Shown here in pieces: positions 1 to 7,889 of a stretch of 58,376 nt of DNA. The DNA comes from Spirochaetaceae bacterium (GTDB lineage Bacteria > Spirochaetota > Spirochaetia > DSM-27196 > PWMO01), in contig REDM01000117.1 of assembly GCA_007693485.1 (NCBI GenBank), positions 1 to 58,376 on the forward strand, in the 5' to 3' direction. Position 1 is the first letter of the stretch; each line of letters begins with the position of its first letter. Under the pieces are notes generated by a model. The model was not told the DNA's origin. It worked only from the letters and a program-made list of their open reading frames with translations, and searched no databases. The position numbers were made by a program, and so were the translations under genes.

Positions 1-952
1 GCAGCTTCCCGTCGAAACCGAGTACCGTGGTATGCAGGCTCTGATACCGGTTGGCTTTTGGCATCGCGATGTAGTCTTTGAACCTCCCTTCAATGGGCGG
101 CCAGAGTCGGTGGATCAGACCGAGCGCGGTGTAACACTCGCTTTCGGTCCCGCAGACGATGCGGATGCCGAGCATGTCGTAGATTTCGTCGATTTGTTTT
201 CCGCGTCGACGCATCTTCTGGTAGATGGAGTAGAAGTGTTTCGCGCGCGCCTCGACCTGAACCGCCAGCCCATCGCGGGCGGCGGCCTCCAGGATGGCTG
301 TCTCGACGCGGTGCAGAAAGTCGGCGCGCCCTTCGCGCTTCTGCGCCACAAAGCTCTTGATCTGCTCGTACGTGTCGTGGTGCAGGTTTTTCAGCGCGAG
401 ATCTTCGAGCTCGTCCTTGATCCACGAGATACCAAGCCGTCCGGCGAGGGGAGCATAGATGTCGAGGCACTCCTGCGCGATCTGCCGCCGTCGCGCCTCG
501 TTCTTGAACTCGAGCGTACGCATATTGTGCAACTTGTCGGCGAGTTTGATGAGAATGACCCGGATGTCTTTCACCATGGCGAAGAGCATTTTGCGGATGG
601 TTTCCGCTTCCTGCATGTTCTTGTTCTTCGCCTTGACCACTGAGATCTTGGTGACGCCAAACACAAGCTGTTCGACCTCCCGGCCAAACTCCTTGCGCAG
701 GTCTGCTCGGCTCTGAGGGGTGTCTTCCAGAACGTCGTGTAACAGCCCGGCGGTAACGCATGCGGAGTCCAGTCTCAGGTCAACGAGAATGTCTGCCACC
801 TGCAGGGGATGGATGAAGTAGGGGTCGCCGGAGTCGCGGAATTGTCCGTCATGGAGCTTCCGCGACAGCTCGATCGCGCTCTTCAGCTGCGTCTGCTCCG
901 ACGGCGAATACATGAGGATTTTGCGGTTGAATTCCTCCAGCGTGCGTATCAT
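1..952 (-). CDS. RelA/SpoT-type (p)ppGpp synthetase/hydrolase, C-terminus cut by window edge
   Basis: Makes and degrades the alarmone (p)ppGpp from GTP/GDP and ATP in the stringent response. Reading the minus strand from the ATG at 952 gives an open frame to the window edge (317 residues seen). An HD hydrolase domain comes first (His48, His72-Asp73, then EDT near 76-78), followed by a synthetase domain with GRFKDYIAMPK and YQSLHTT near the visible end. TGS and ACT regions would lie outside the window. The intact HD motif suggests a bifunctional Rel enzyme, not a synthase-only RelA. It is the last visible gene of the minus operon rhomboid-prfA-prmC-rel, 21 bp after prmC. Only a weak purine-rich Shine-Dalgarno (AAGAG) precedes the start. 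Confidence 0.93.
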   Translation of the reverse strand, partial: MIRTLEEFNRKILMYSPSEQTQLKSAIELSRKLHDGQFRDSGDPYFIHPLQVADILVDLRLDSACVTAGLLHDVLEDTPQSRADLRKEFGREVEQLVFGVTKISVVKAKNKNMQEAETIRKMLFAMVKDIRVILIKLADKLHNMRTLEFKNEARRRQIAQECLDIYAPLAGRLGISWIKDELEDLALKNLHHDTYEQIKSFVAQKREGRADFLHRVETAILEAAARDGLAVQVEARAKHFYSIYQKMRRRGKQIDEIYDMLGIRIVCGTESECYTALGLIHRLWPPIEGRFKDYIAMPKANRYQSLHTTVLGFDGKL

Positions 953-973
953 TGCTCTTGTGGTATCGGTGCG

Positions 974-1831
974 TTACGCGCGGGTTTTTCCCACGTACAC
1001 CCGGTCGCGTCCCGCAAGGTCGGAAACGACGTCTTCCGCGATAAAGCCGGTTTGGTGGAACGCCTCGAACATGCCCGCGCGCTGATCGTACGCTCCTTCA
1101 ATCACAAGATAGCGATTCGGCGCCAAATGTTCCAGAGCGCTCTTCATGAGATGTCGTGGTACATCGAGGCCGTCGGTGCCTCCGTCGAGTGCCAGAGTCG
1201 GTTCCGGCCATCGCGCGGCGCGCATCGCATCGACCTCTGCAGTGCGGACATAGGGAGGGTTTGCGACGATCAGATCGAATCGGCCCGGTACCGCGTTCAT
1301 CATGTTGCTCTGGTAGAGCTGTACCCGATCCGGCGCAAGCCGCGCAACGTTCTGCCGGCAGACGGTGAGGGCGTCGCGGGAGACATCCCCGGCGGCCACG
1401 GCGATCATCGGGCGCTCGAGAGCCAAGGTGATCGCGACGCATCCGCTGCCGGTGCAGCAGTCAAAGACGGTACGGATATCGGGGTTGGCGTCGATCAGCG
1501 CAAGGGCCGTATCGACCAGCGTCTCGGTGTCGGGGCGGGGAATGAGCACCCGTGGATCAACCAGAAAATTGCGACCGTAGAACTCTTTGACGCCGCGCAG
1601 GTAGGCGACCGGTTCGCCCTGCGCTCTGAGTTGAATCAGCGCTTCGAAGCGTGAGTGGTCTGCCGGGGAAAGAGGGTCTTCGGTTCGCGCAAAGAGCTGT
1701 TCCTTGGACAGGCCAAGGACGTGGCCCATCAGCACCAGCGCGTCGAGGTAGGCGGTGTCGCTGCCGGCTTGTCGCAACGTCTCCGTTGCGGCTTGAAGCG
1801 CGGTTCGAATGGTGGTCGTCTGGTGGAACAC
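974..1831 (-). CDS. prmC: Peptide chain release factor N5-glutamine methyltransferase
   Basis: Methylates the glutamine of the GGQ motif in release factors, using S-adenosylmethionine, which raises termination efficiency. The 285-residue protein has an N-terminal helical domain, the LIPRPDTE segment (about 96-103), a SAM-binding glycine loop (CTGSG, 126-130) and the diagnostic NPPY catalytic motif (191-194). The start is a GTG with a strong Shine-Dalgarno (GGAAGGAG) a few bases upstream. It lies directly downstream of prfA, which encodes its substrate, the classic prfA-prmC pairing. Confidence 0.95.
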   Translation of the reverse strand: MFHQTTTIRTALQAATETLRQAGSDTAYLDALVLMGHVLGLSKEQLFARTEDPLSPADHSRFEALIQLRAQGEPVAYLRGVKEFYGRNFLVDPRVLIPRPDTETLVDTALALIDANPDIRTVFDCCTGSGCVAITLALERPMIAVAAGDVSRDALTVCRQNVARLAPDRVQLYQSNMMNAVPGRFDLIVANPPYVRTAEVDAMRAARWPEPTLALDGGTDGLDVPRHLMKSALEHLAPNRYLVIEGAYDQRAGMFEAFHQTGFIAEDVVSDLAGRDRVYVGKTRA

Positions 1832-1868
1832 GTCGCTCCTTCCGCCGCGGGACGGGCGCCTGGACGCG

Positions 1869-2936
1869 CTACCCGTGCGCCTTCAGCTGCTCTTCGCGAT
1901 CGCTGAGCTTCAGCGCGTCAACAACCTCGTTCAGCTCGCCCTGGATGACTGACTCGAGCTTGTACAGCGTCAGGTTGATGCGGTGGTCGGTGAGGCGGTT
2001 CTGGGGGAAGTTATAGGTACGGATCCGCTCGCTTCGGTCGCCGGATCCGATCTGGCTCTTCCGCGCGCTGGCGCGCTCGGCATTCTTGCGCTGCTCCTCG
2101 GCTTCGTAGAGTCGCGCTTTGAGTACCCGAAGCGCCTTGGCCTTGTTCTTGTGCTGCGATTTTTCGTCCTGGCAGGTGACCACGAGTCCGGTGGGGAGGT
2201 GGGTCACCCGAACCGCGGAGTCTGTGGTATTGACACTCTGGCCGCCCGGCCCGGACGAGCGAAACACGTCGATGCGCAGATCCTCGGGACTGATCTGGAT
2301 GTCGGTGTCTTCGGCTTCCGGGAGCACGGCCACGGTGACCGCGGAGGTGTGAATGCGGCCACCGGATTCGGTAGTGGGAACGCGCTGCACGCGGTGAACG
2401 CCGCTTTCGAACTTCAGGCTTCCGAAGACCTGCTTGCCGGAGATAGAGAAGATGACCTCCTTGAATCCGCCCACTTCGGTTTCACTCGCGGTCATGATCT
2501 CTGTCTTCCAGCCCCGCTGTTCCGCAAAGCGCTGGTACATACGGTAGAGGTCGGCCGCAAACAGAGACGCCTCATCACCGCCGGTGCCGGCCCGGATTTC
2601 CATGATGCTGCTCTTCTCGTCCAGGGGGTCGCGCGGCACCAGCAGCATCTTGAGCTCGTGCTCCAGCTGCTCCGCGGTCTCTTCCAGCTGATCCACCTCA
2701 TCGCGGGCCATCTGGCGAAGATCGGGCTCCGACTCGGCCTCTACCATGGCGCGGGCATCGCTCAGCTCTTCCTGGTTTTTGCGGTACCGTCGGTAGCATT
2801 CAACCAGCTCGCTGAGGTGGGCATGTTCCTGCATCAGCGTCTTGAAGCGGCCTGGATCCTTGTGCACATCGGGATCAGCGATTTTCTGCTCGAGGTCGAG
2901 ATACTGCTGTTCAACGTGCTCCAGTCGGTGAACCAT
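1869..2936 (-). CDS. prfA: Peptide chain release factor 1
   Basis: Recognises UAA and UAG stop codons and triggers peptide release on the ribosome. I chose the ATG at 2936 (MVHRLEH), giving 355 residues, the normal length; the frame is open further upstream but runs into the rhomboid gene. The stop-codon reading tripeptide is PTT at 187-189, matching the PxT of RF1 and not the SPF of RF2, and the catalytic GGQ is at 231-233. It starts 16 bp after the rhomboid gene and precedes its modifying enzyme PrmC, so co-transcription is likely. Confidence 0.96.
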   Translation of the reverse strand: MVHRLEHVEQQYLDLEQKIADPDVHKDPGRFKTLMQEHAHLSELVECYRRYRKNQEELSDARAMVEAESEPDLRQMARDEVDQLEETAEQLEHELKMLLVPRDPLDEKSSIMEIRAGTGGDEASLFAADLYRMYQRFAEQRGWKTEIMTASETEVGGFKEVIFSISGKQVFGSLKFESGVHRVQRVPTTESGGRIHTSAVTVAVLPEAEDTDIQISPEDLRIDVFRSSGPGGQSVNTTDSAVRVTHLPTGLVVTCQDEKSQHKNKAKALRVLKARLYEAEEQRKNAERASARKSQIGSGDRSERIRTYNFPQNRLTDHRINLTLYKLESVIQGELNEVVDALKLSDREEQLKAHG

Positions 2937-2952
2937 CGTTTTCTGTTTCCGC

Positions 2953-3510
2953 TCAGGTTGATTTGCGCGGTCGCCAGAAGCCGAAGAGGCCCCCGCATGC
3001 GCCGCCGACAATGTGGGCAAACTGCGAAATACCGTCCTGTCGAACCGAGGCAGCGAACTCCCGGGTGAGGTAGAGCGCAACAACAAGCAGGAAGGTCATT
3101 GGGATATCGCCGTGACGGATGTTGGTAAACGAGCTGAGCAGGATCATCATGAATACAATACCGCTGGCTCCCAGCAGGCCGGTTGAAAAGAGAAGTATGT
3201 TCAATAAGCCCGTGACCAGCGCGGTCAACAGCATCATGAAGAAGAGACCTGCGGAACCGTATTTCTCTTCGAGACTCGGGCCAAGCAGGAGGATAAAGGC
3301 AAAATTGCTGATCAGGTGCGCCCAGTCGGCGTGCCCGATGACGTGAGTCACCAATCGCGGCCATTGCAGCGGGTTGGAGAAGTCGAGGGTCGGGCCGATG
3401 GAAAAGAAACCGGCGGTCAGCCGGCGCCCGGTGAGCAGATCGAACACCAGGACTGCGGTGCTGAGCAGGGCGAAGGTGAGGGTGACCGGGGCATTGTAGC
3501 GTACACGCAT
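2953..3510 (-). CDS. Rhomboid family intramembrane serine protease
   Basis: Predicted inner-membrane protease that cleaves substrates within the membrane. The 185-residue protein is a compact six-helix rhomboid core. It shows the [11 protein letters not shown] segment (about 60-70), the catalytic GASG box with Ser116, and the partner His166 in the AHIVGG segment. The frame is open further upstream, but the ATG at 3510 is chosen because the hydrophobic core begins there and a very good promoter ends 6 nt before it. First gene of the rhomboid-prfA-prmC-rel operon. The substrate cannot be told from the sequence. Confidence 0.88.
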   Translation of the reverse strand: MRVRYNAPVTLTFALLSTAVLVFDLLTGRRLTAGFFSIGPTLDFSNPLQWPRLVTHVIGHADWAHLISNFAFILLLGPSLEEKYGSAGLFFMMLLTALVTGLLNILLFSTGLLGASGIVFMMILLSSFTNIRHGDIPMTFLLVVALYLTREFAASVRQDGISQFAHIVGGACGGLFGFWRPRKST

Positions 3511-3516
3511 ATCGGA

Positions 3517-3545
3517 ACAATACGGTCGCCTCGACACGCTGTCAA
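3517..3545 (-). promoter_or_regulatory. Sigma-70-type promoter of the rhomboid operon, leaderless
   Basis: On the minus strand, TTGACA (3545-3540), a 17-nt spacer, then TATTGT (3522-3517). The -10 box ends 6 nt before the ATG at 3510, so transcription should begin at about the start codon itself. No Shine-Dalgarno fits in between. Confidence 0.75.
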
Positions 3546-3622
3546 GGTATCTCGCGGGGCGAATCGGCGCCCCGCGTGCCCGCGCGGTGTCTGCACTCGT
3601 CTCGACGGCGACACCTCTCCGC

Positions 3623-3651
3623 TTGAAAAATCCTGAAAAAAGCCGAATATT
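3623..3651 (+). promoter_or_regulatory. Probable promoter of the NtrC-type regulator gene
   Basis: TTGAAA (3623-3628), a 17-nt spacer and AATATT (3646-3651). The predicted start, near 3658, leaves a leader of about 5 nt before the ATG at 3664, and there is no Shine-Dalgarno. The -10 box is weaker than those at the other short-leader promoters here. Confidence 0.5.
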
Positions 3652-3663
3652 GAGTACAGACTC

Positions 3664-5079
3664 ATGAATCAGAAACCAAACGTGGTCAGTCCATCGATTC
3701 TCATTGTTGACGACGACCTTGTTGCATCGGAGCTCTACGTTACCATTCTGGGTGCGTACGATATGAAAAATACCCTGGTGTGTGACGATTCGAGACAAGT
3801 CATGGACGTTCTGGGCGGAAATCAGGTTTCGGTCCTGTTACTCGACCTGAATATGCCCTACGTCTCGGGGCAGGAACTGCTGCCCGAGATTATCTCCCAG
3901 TTTCCCGAGATTCCCGTCATCGTCCTTACCGGTGAAGACAGGGTGGATACCGCCGTCGAATGCATGAAGATCGGTGCGTTCGACTATATGACCAAACCGG
4001 TTGATGAGAACCGACTGATTACCGCGGTGAACCACGCACTCAAAATTCGGGAGCTGCAGGACGAAGTGCATATCCTCTCCACCGGCGATGGCCTTCACAA
4101 GCTGAAAAATCCGGACGCCTTTGCCGAGATCGTTTCGGTCAGTCCACAGATGAAAAAACTCTTCCGGTACATGGAGGCGGTTGCTGAGAGTCCCAAGGCA
4201 GTGCTGATCACCGGAGAGAGCGGTACCGGCAAGGAGCTGGTTGCCCGGGTGATTCATCGGCTTTCTCAAAAAAGCGGCGCCTTTGTACCGGTAAACGTTT
4301 CGGGGCTCGACGACACGATGTTTTCGGATACCCTCTTCGGTCACCGGCGCGGTGCATTCACGGGGGCAGATACCAACCGGCCCGGCTTGATCGAACAGGC
4401 CGCGGGTGGGACGCTCTTTCTGGATGAGATCGGTGATATGGAAATGGGCCCCCAGGTGAAACTCCTGCGACTGTTGCAGGAGCGCGAGTACTACCCGCTT
4501 GGGGTTGACCTTCCTCAGCGGAGTAACGCGCGCATCATCGCGGCAACCAATGCCGATCTCAACGTTCGGCAGCGCGAAGGCCGTTTTCGTAAGGACTTAT
4601 ATTACCGTTTGATGGCGCACCATGTGCACCTTCCACCGCTGCGGCAGCGGGCGGACGATATTCCCTCCCTGGTCGACCACTTTCTCGATGAGACCGCAGC
4701 CACACTGAACAAGAAGCGACCGACTGTTCCCAAGGAGCTTTACACGCTTCTGGTCAACTACCACTTCCCCGGTAACATCCGGGAGCTGCAATCGATGATC
4801 TACGACGCGATGAGCCGCCACGAAGGGGGGATTCTCTCTCTTTCGGTCTTCCGCAATTATATCGCCGAGCAGAGCGATTCCTCCTCTGCGGAGAGCGCGG
4901 GCTTCCAGCTGGGAGCCGAGCAGCCGCTGGCGTGGTCGGGGCGGTTTCCCACGCTGAAAGAGGTGGAAGAGTTTCTGGTCGCCGAGGCGCTCGAGAAGTC
5001 CAGCGGAAATCAGTCCATCGCGGCGCGCATGCTGGGCGTCGCCCAATCCACACTCAGTCGGAAGCTGAAGAACGGATAA
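3664..5079 (+). CDS. NtrC-family sigma-54-dependent response regulator
   Basis: Activator of sigma-54 RNA polymerase. 471 residues in three parts: receiver domain (acid pocket DDD at 16-18, phospho-acceptor Asp61, Lys111), AAA+ domain (Walker A GESGTGKE 184-191, sigma-54 contact loop GAFTGA 230-235, Walker B LFLDEIGD 251-258), and a Fis-type helix-turn-helix at the C-terminus. All key residues are present, so it should be phosphorylation-controlled and able to open sigma-54 complexes. No histidine kinase gene is adjacent. Immediately downstream are three palindromes, a sigma-54 promoter and a small RNA, its most likely target. Start: ATG at 3664; without a Shine-Dalgarno it may be translated from a near-leaderless mRNA. 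Confidence 0.93.
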   Translation: MNQKPNVVSPSILIVDDDLVASELYVTILGAYDMKNTLVCDDSRQVMDVLGGNQVSVLLLDLNMPYVSGQELLPEIISQFPEIPVIVLTGEDRVDTAVECMKIGAFDYMTKPVDENRLITAVNHALKIRELQDEVHILSTGDGLHKLKNPDAFAEIVSVSPQMKKLFRYMEAVAESPKAVLITGESGTGKELVARVIHRLSQKSGAFVPVNVSGLDDTMFSDTLFGHRRGAFTGADTNRPGLIEQAAGGTLFLDEIGDMEMGPQVKLLRLLQEREYYPLGVDLPQRSNARIIAATNADLNVRQREGRFRKDLYYRLMAHHVHLPPLRQRADDIPSLVDHFLDETAATLNKKRPTVPKELYTLLVNYHFPGNIRELQSMIYDAMSRHEGGILSLSVFRNYIAEQSDSSSAESAGFQLGAEQPLAWSGRFPTLKEVEEFLVAEALEKSSGNQSIAARMLGVAQSTLSRKLKNG

Positions 5080-5092
5080 ACCCGCAAAAAGG

Positions 5093-5192
5093 CTATGCAT
5101 TCTGCATAGTCATGCATTTTGCATAACCCTGTAATTTCAATTGATAGAAAGAATTAAATCTTTTCAGACGTGGGCCTATGCGTTTTGCATAG
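5093..5192. promoter_or_regulatory. Three 17-bp palindromic activator sites (UAS) for the NtrC-type regulator
   Basis: Consensus CTATGCATTYTGCATAG. Site 1 at 5093-5109 is a perfect palindrome with 7-bp arms; site 2 at 5110-5126 keeps ATGCA/TGCAT; site 3 at 5176-5192 is CTATGCGTTTTGCATAG. Sites 1 and 2 lie 17 bp centre to centre, site 3 lies 66 bp further on, about 115 bp upstream of the predicted RNA start. The position, dyad symmetry and multiplicity are typical of NtrC-family enhancers. That the adjacent regulator binds them is inference. Confidence 0.8.
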
Positions 5193-5272
5193 GGGTTTCG
5201 TGTCGACGTATGCGTATATCGATGCTGTGTAAATATCTATAATGAATATATTTAAACGATATAAAGGAATCT

Positions 5273-5288
5273 TGGCACGAATAGTGCT
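5273..5288 (+). promoter_or_regulatory. Sigma-54 (-24/-12) promoter
   Basis: The sequence TGGCACGAATAGTGCT matches the consensus TGGCACG-N4-TTGCW: perfect TGGCACG in the -24 half, GC at 5286-5287 in the -12 half with the required spacing, and one mismatch (G for T). It follows an AT-rich stretch (about 5201-5270) that could bend between the enhancer sites and the promoter. Predicted start is near 5299. Confidence 0.85.
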
Positions 5289-5309
5289 TTACAGGTATCT
5301 GATCGCAAA

Positions 5310-5351
5310 GTAAAAAACAAGGTAAAAGACAAGTAAAAACCAGAAGTAAAA
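5310..5351 (+). repeat. Four GTAAAA repeats within the small RNA
   Basis: GTAAAA begins at 5310, 5322, 5333 and 5346 (spacing 12, 11, 13), usually preceded by AA or AAG. In RNA these make a run compatible with A-R-N triplets, the type of sequence bound by the distal face of Hfq. They could also be repeated antisense pairing sites. Confidence 0.8.
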
Positions 5352-5364
5352 GGGTTGGTCACCT

Positions 5365-5418
5365 GCGGTGCAGGCGGTTTCGGAGTTTCGCTCCGAGGCC
5401 GTCCGCACCGTTTTTTTT
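5365..5418 (+). terminator. Intrinsic terminator of the small RNA
   Basis: A long hairpin: the outer stem CGGTGC (5366-5371) pairs with GCACCG (5405-5410), and the inner stem TCGGAG pairs with CTCCGA around a TTTCG loop. The segment between them also pairs through with G-T wobbles and one mismatch. Eight Ts follow directly (5411-5418). Confidence 0.92.
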
Positions 5419-5445
5419 GCGGGTTTTGGATACCGGCGGCGGTTC

Positions 5446-5474
5446 TTGAATCATGCCGGGTTTTTCGCTATAAC
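5446..5474 (+). promoter_or_regulatory. Sigma-70-type promoter of the CheY-like gene
   Basis: TTGAAT (5446-5451), 17-nt spacer, TATAAC (5469-5474). The predicted start near 5481 coincides with the GGAGG Shine-Dalgarno (5481-5485), giving a very short leader. It separates this gene from the upstream small RNA. Confidence 0.75.
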
Positions 5475-5495
5475 ACAGGTGGAGGCTCGCACGCG

Positions 5496-5933
5496 ATGAA
5501 GAGCAAAGGCGACTTTCCGGCAATGAACGAGAAGGAACCCGACGGGTTGAAACCAGACGGAACTCCGTATCGGGTTCTGATTGTCGACGACTCGATGTTT
5601 GTGGCCAAGCAGTTGAGTCAGATCCTCACTTCGGCGGGTTTTGATGTGGTTGCCACCGCGGGGGACGGGGAGGCCGGGGTGGAGAAGTACAAAGAGCTTC
5701 ACCCCAGAATTGACCTCGTCACCATGGACATCACCATGCCCAAGCTCGACGGGGTTTCCGCGCTCGAGCAGATCATAGCCTTCGACAAAAACGCCGCCGT
5801 CATTATGATCAGTGCTCTCGGCAAGAACGATCTGGTCAAAAAGTCGCTCATCATTGGCGCAAAGAACTACATCGTCAAGCCGCTGGACCGGCAGAAAGTT
5901 CTTGAACGGGTGCTGAACTCTCTCGGGCGCTGA
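5496..5933 (+). CDS. CheY-like single-domain response regulator
   Basis: A 145-residue receiver domain with no output domain, so it should act by protein contact. The Asp pair is at 31-32, the phospho-acceptor Asp78 is in the segment TMDITMP, and Lys118 is in KPL. An N-terminal tail of about 24 residues precedes the domain. I chose the ATG at 5496 because it follows GGAGG by 10 nt and a good promoter; the ATG at 5523 is an alternative. The sequence resembles spirochaete CheY-like proteins in the ALGKNDLVKKSL and KNYIVKPLDR segments. The ABC importer starts 13 bp downstream and may be co-transcribed. Whether it serves chemotaxis is not shown here. Confidence 0.88.
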   Translation: MKSKGDFPAMNEKEPDGLKPDGTPYRVLIVDDSMFVAKQLSQILTSAGFDVVATAGDGEAGVEKYKELHPRIDLVTMDITMPKLDGVSALEQIIAFDKNAAVIMISALGKNDLVKKSLIIGAKNYIVKPLDRQKVLERVLNSLGR

Positions 5934-5946
5934 GCGGATCGGCGCA

Positions 5947-6900
5947 GTGCGCGGCGACGAGCGTACCTCCCACCGGGCAGTAATCGGCCTCATACTCCGC
6001 CGTCTTGGACGGCTCGTACTCACCGTCATGCTCATCTCCACGGTTGTCTTTCTCACGGTTCGGGTGATTCCCGGCGATCCGGCGCGAACCATCGCGGGGA
6101 TGGATGCAGGCGAACCGGCGGTGGAATCGCTTCGAATCCGCCTCGGCCTCGATCGCCCCTTGTGGAGACAGTACCTCGGATGGCTCTGGGACACGCTTCG
6201 ATTTGACTTCGGAACATCCTTCTTTTCGCAGGAGCCGGTGCTGAGGCTCATTCTGGATCGGTTTCCTCTGACCGCGCTTCTGGCGGTTGCGTCGTTTCTG
6301 TTGTCGCTGTTGGTTGCGATCCCGATTGGGGTGATCGCGGCGGTCAAGCGGTGGACCGTATGGGACGGGTTGGGGCTCATGTTTGCCCAGGTTGGAATGG
6401 CGATACCCTCGTTCTGGCTTGCCATCCTTCTGCTGATGCTGTTCTCGGTGCGACTGGGACTTCTCCCACTCTTTGGAGCGGACAGCGTGGCGCACTGGAT
6501 TCTTCCGGTGGTCACCCTGGCCACCGAGCGTGCGGCGGTGCTCGTTCGGTTTGTGCGGGCGTCCATGGTCGAGGAGCTGGAGAAGGAGTACGTGCTCGCG
6601 GCCGACGCGCGAGGGCTGCCCCATCTGAGAGTTCGGTTTTCCCACGCCCTTCGCAACGCCCTGATGCCGGTGGTGACCATCGCCGGGATTCAGTTTGGCT
6701 ACCTGCTCGGGGGGGCGGTCATTGTGGAGCAAGTATTCTCTCTGCCGGGACTCGGCCGGCTGTTTCTCAGTGCGATCGTGGCGCGCGACTTCCCTCTGAT
6801 TCAGGGCGGCGTGGTGTTTATCGCGGTGGTGTTCTCCCTGTCAAATTGTGCAGCTGATCTTGTTTCGGCCGCGGTGAATCCACGGTTGCGGGTCGGCTGA
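5947..6900 (+). CDS. Peptide/nickel-type ABC transporter permease (DppB/OppB family)
   Basis: Inner-membrane subunit of a solute importer. The 317-residue protein has an N-terminal membrane segment with VIPGDPAR after it, the typical OppB signature, five further hydrophobic segments, and an EAA-type loop (EYVLAADARGLPHLRV) that docks the ATPases. The GTG at 5947 has no clear Shine-Dalgarno, so the start is uncertain; the first in-frame ATG, at 6028, would remove the first membrane segment. First of five genes (permease, ATPase, ATPase, binding protein, permease). The substrate is probably an oligopeptide, nickel or a small glycoside. Confidence 0.88.
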   Translation: MRGDERTSHRAVIGLILRRLGRLVLTVMLISTVVFLTVRVIPGDPARTIAGMDAGEPAVESLRIRLGLDRPLWRQYLGWLWDTLRFDFGTSFFSQEPVLRLILDRFPLTALLAVASFLLSLLVAIPIGVIAAVKRWTVWDGLGLMFAQVGMAIPSFWLAILLLMLFSVRLGLLPLFGADSVAHWILPVVTLATERAAVLVRFVRASMVEELEKEYVLAADARGLPHLRVRFSHALRNALMPVVTIAGIQFGYLLGGAVIVEQVFSLPGLGRLFLSAIVARDFPLIQGGVVFIAVVFSLSNCAADLVSAAVNPRLRVG

Positions 6901-7889
6901 TGGCGGATGTGCTGCTGTCGGTTCGCGACCTGACGGTATCCCTGCCGGGACGAGCAGGATCGGTGGATCTTGTCCGGTCGATCTCCTTCGATCTTCATTC
7001 GGGTACGGTGCACGCCCTGGTGGGCGAATCGGGCGCCGGCAAGACCCTGACCGCACGCGCGGTTCTGGGCCTGCTGCCACGCGGATGTGACGCAAGGGGT
7101 CGCATCCTGTTTAGAGGGGGCGATCTGCTTCAGCTGCCCGAGTCACAACTGCGTGCGATCCGGGGACGACGCATCGCGATGGTGTTTCAGCAGCCGGATC
7201 AACACCTGAATCCGTCGATGCGGGTCGGCACGCAGATCGAAGAGGTGCTGCGGGTACATCTCTTGCTCGATCGGGACGGGGCGCGAGAACGAACGAAAGA
7301 ACTGCTCGCGCTGGTTGAGCTTTCCGAGCGTACGGTTGCCCGGGCCTATCCACACGAGCTCTCCGGCGGAATGAAGCAACGCGTGATGATCGCTCTCGCG
7401 ATTGCCTGCGGACCCGACATCCTCATAGCGGATGAGCCAACGACGGCCCTCGACGCCCGGGTCCAGGCGCAGATCATGAAGCTTCTGGACCGCATCCGCC
7501 GGGAGGTGTGCACAGCGGTGCTGTTTATCTCTCACGACCTCGCGCTGGTCGGGCGGGTTGCCGATGAGGTTTCGGTAATGTATTGCGGACGCATCGTGGA
7601 GCACGCCTCCGCGCAGGCGCTTTTTGAGTGCGCTCATCACCCCTACACGCAGCGGTTGATTGCCTCCACACCCGATCCGGCCAAGCGCGGCCGTCCGCTC
7701 GCCGCGATACCGGGGACCGTCCCGGACGCCGATCAGGTCCCTGACGGATGCGCCTTCGCACCGCGCTGCCCGCTCGCAACCGATCGGTGCAGAGTTGAGG
7801 TGCCGGCGCTTCGTCCAACCGAAGCCGACCGTAGCGCGGCCTGCCACTTCGCGGAAGCGGTGATGGAGGGGTGCCTGCTTGACCGCTGA
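6900..7889 (+). CDS. ABC transporter ATP-binding protein (DppD/OppD family)
   Basis: ATPase that powers the importer. The 329 residues contain Walker A GESGAGKT (42-49), the LSGGMKQR signature, Walker [13 protein letters not shown] and a switch His in LFISHD. The C-terminal extension has the oligopeptide-transporter pattern with [14 protein letters not shown], whose cysteines may hold an Fe-S cluster as in other OppD/DppD proteins. The ATG overlaps the permease stop by one base (TGATG), indicating translational coupling. Confidence 0.93.
   Translation: MADVLLSVRDLTVSLPGRAGSVDLVRSISFDLHSGTVHALVGESGAGKTLTARAVLGLLPRGCDARGRILFRGGDLLQLPESQLRAIRGRRIAMVFQQPDQHLNPSMRVGTQIEEVLRVHLLLDRDGARERTKELLALVELSERTVARAYPHELSGGMKQRVMIALAIACGPDILIADEPTTALDARVQAQIMKLLDRIRREVCTAVLFISHDLALVGRVADEVSVMYCGRIVEHASAQALFECAHHPYTQRLIASTPDPAKRGRPLAAIPGTVPDADQVPDGCAFAPRCPLATDRCRVEVPALRPTEADRSAACHFAEAVMEGCLLDR

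Larger units (their letters stand above)
5299..5418 (+). ncRNA. Candidate sigma-54-dependent small RNA with A-rich repeats
   Basis: About 120 nt between the -12 element and a strong intrinsic terminator, with no plausible open frame preceded by a ribosome binding site. The first 50 nt are A-rich and unstructured, carrying GTAAAA four times at 11-13 nt spacing; the remainder is the terminator stem. The downstream gene has its own sigma-70 promoter after the terminator, so this is not simply a leader. The layout recalls Pseudomonas CbrB/CrcZ (A-rich decoy RNA for Hfq/Crc) and Vibrio LuxO/Qrr, but no sequence homology is claimed. The exact 5' end is a prediction. Confidence 0.75.

Noticed and set aside
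32-1654. Long plus-strand frames opposite rel and prmC
   Set aside because: Antisense shadows of genes with intact diagnostic motifs; no promoter or ribosome site matched.
5310-5351. CRISPR-like array formed by GTAAAA repeats
   Set aside because: Repeats are 6 nt with 5-7 nt between them, far too short for CRISPR, and no cas genes are present.
5299-5418. CsrB-type CsrA-sequestering RNA
   Set aside because: It would need several exposed GGA motifs; the only GGA here is paired inside the terminator stem (GGAG before the TTTCG loop).
5355-5495. Upstream extension of the CheY-like protein into the small RNA terminator
   Set aside because: The extended start lies within the RNA and its terminator, before the gene's own promoter, and has no ribosome site.
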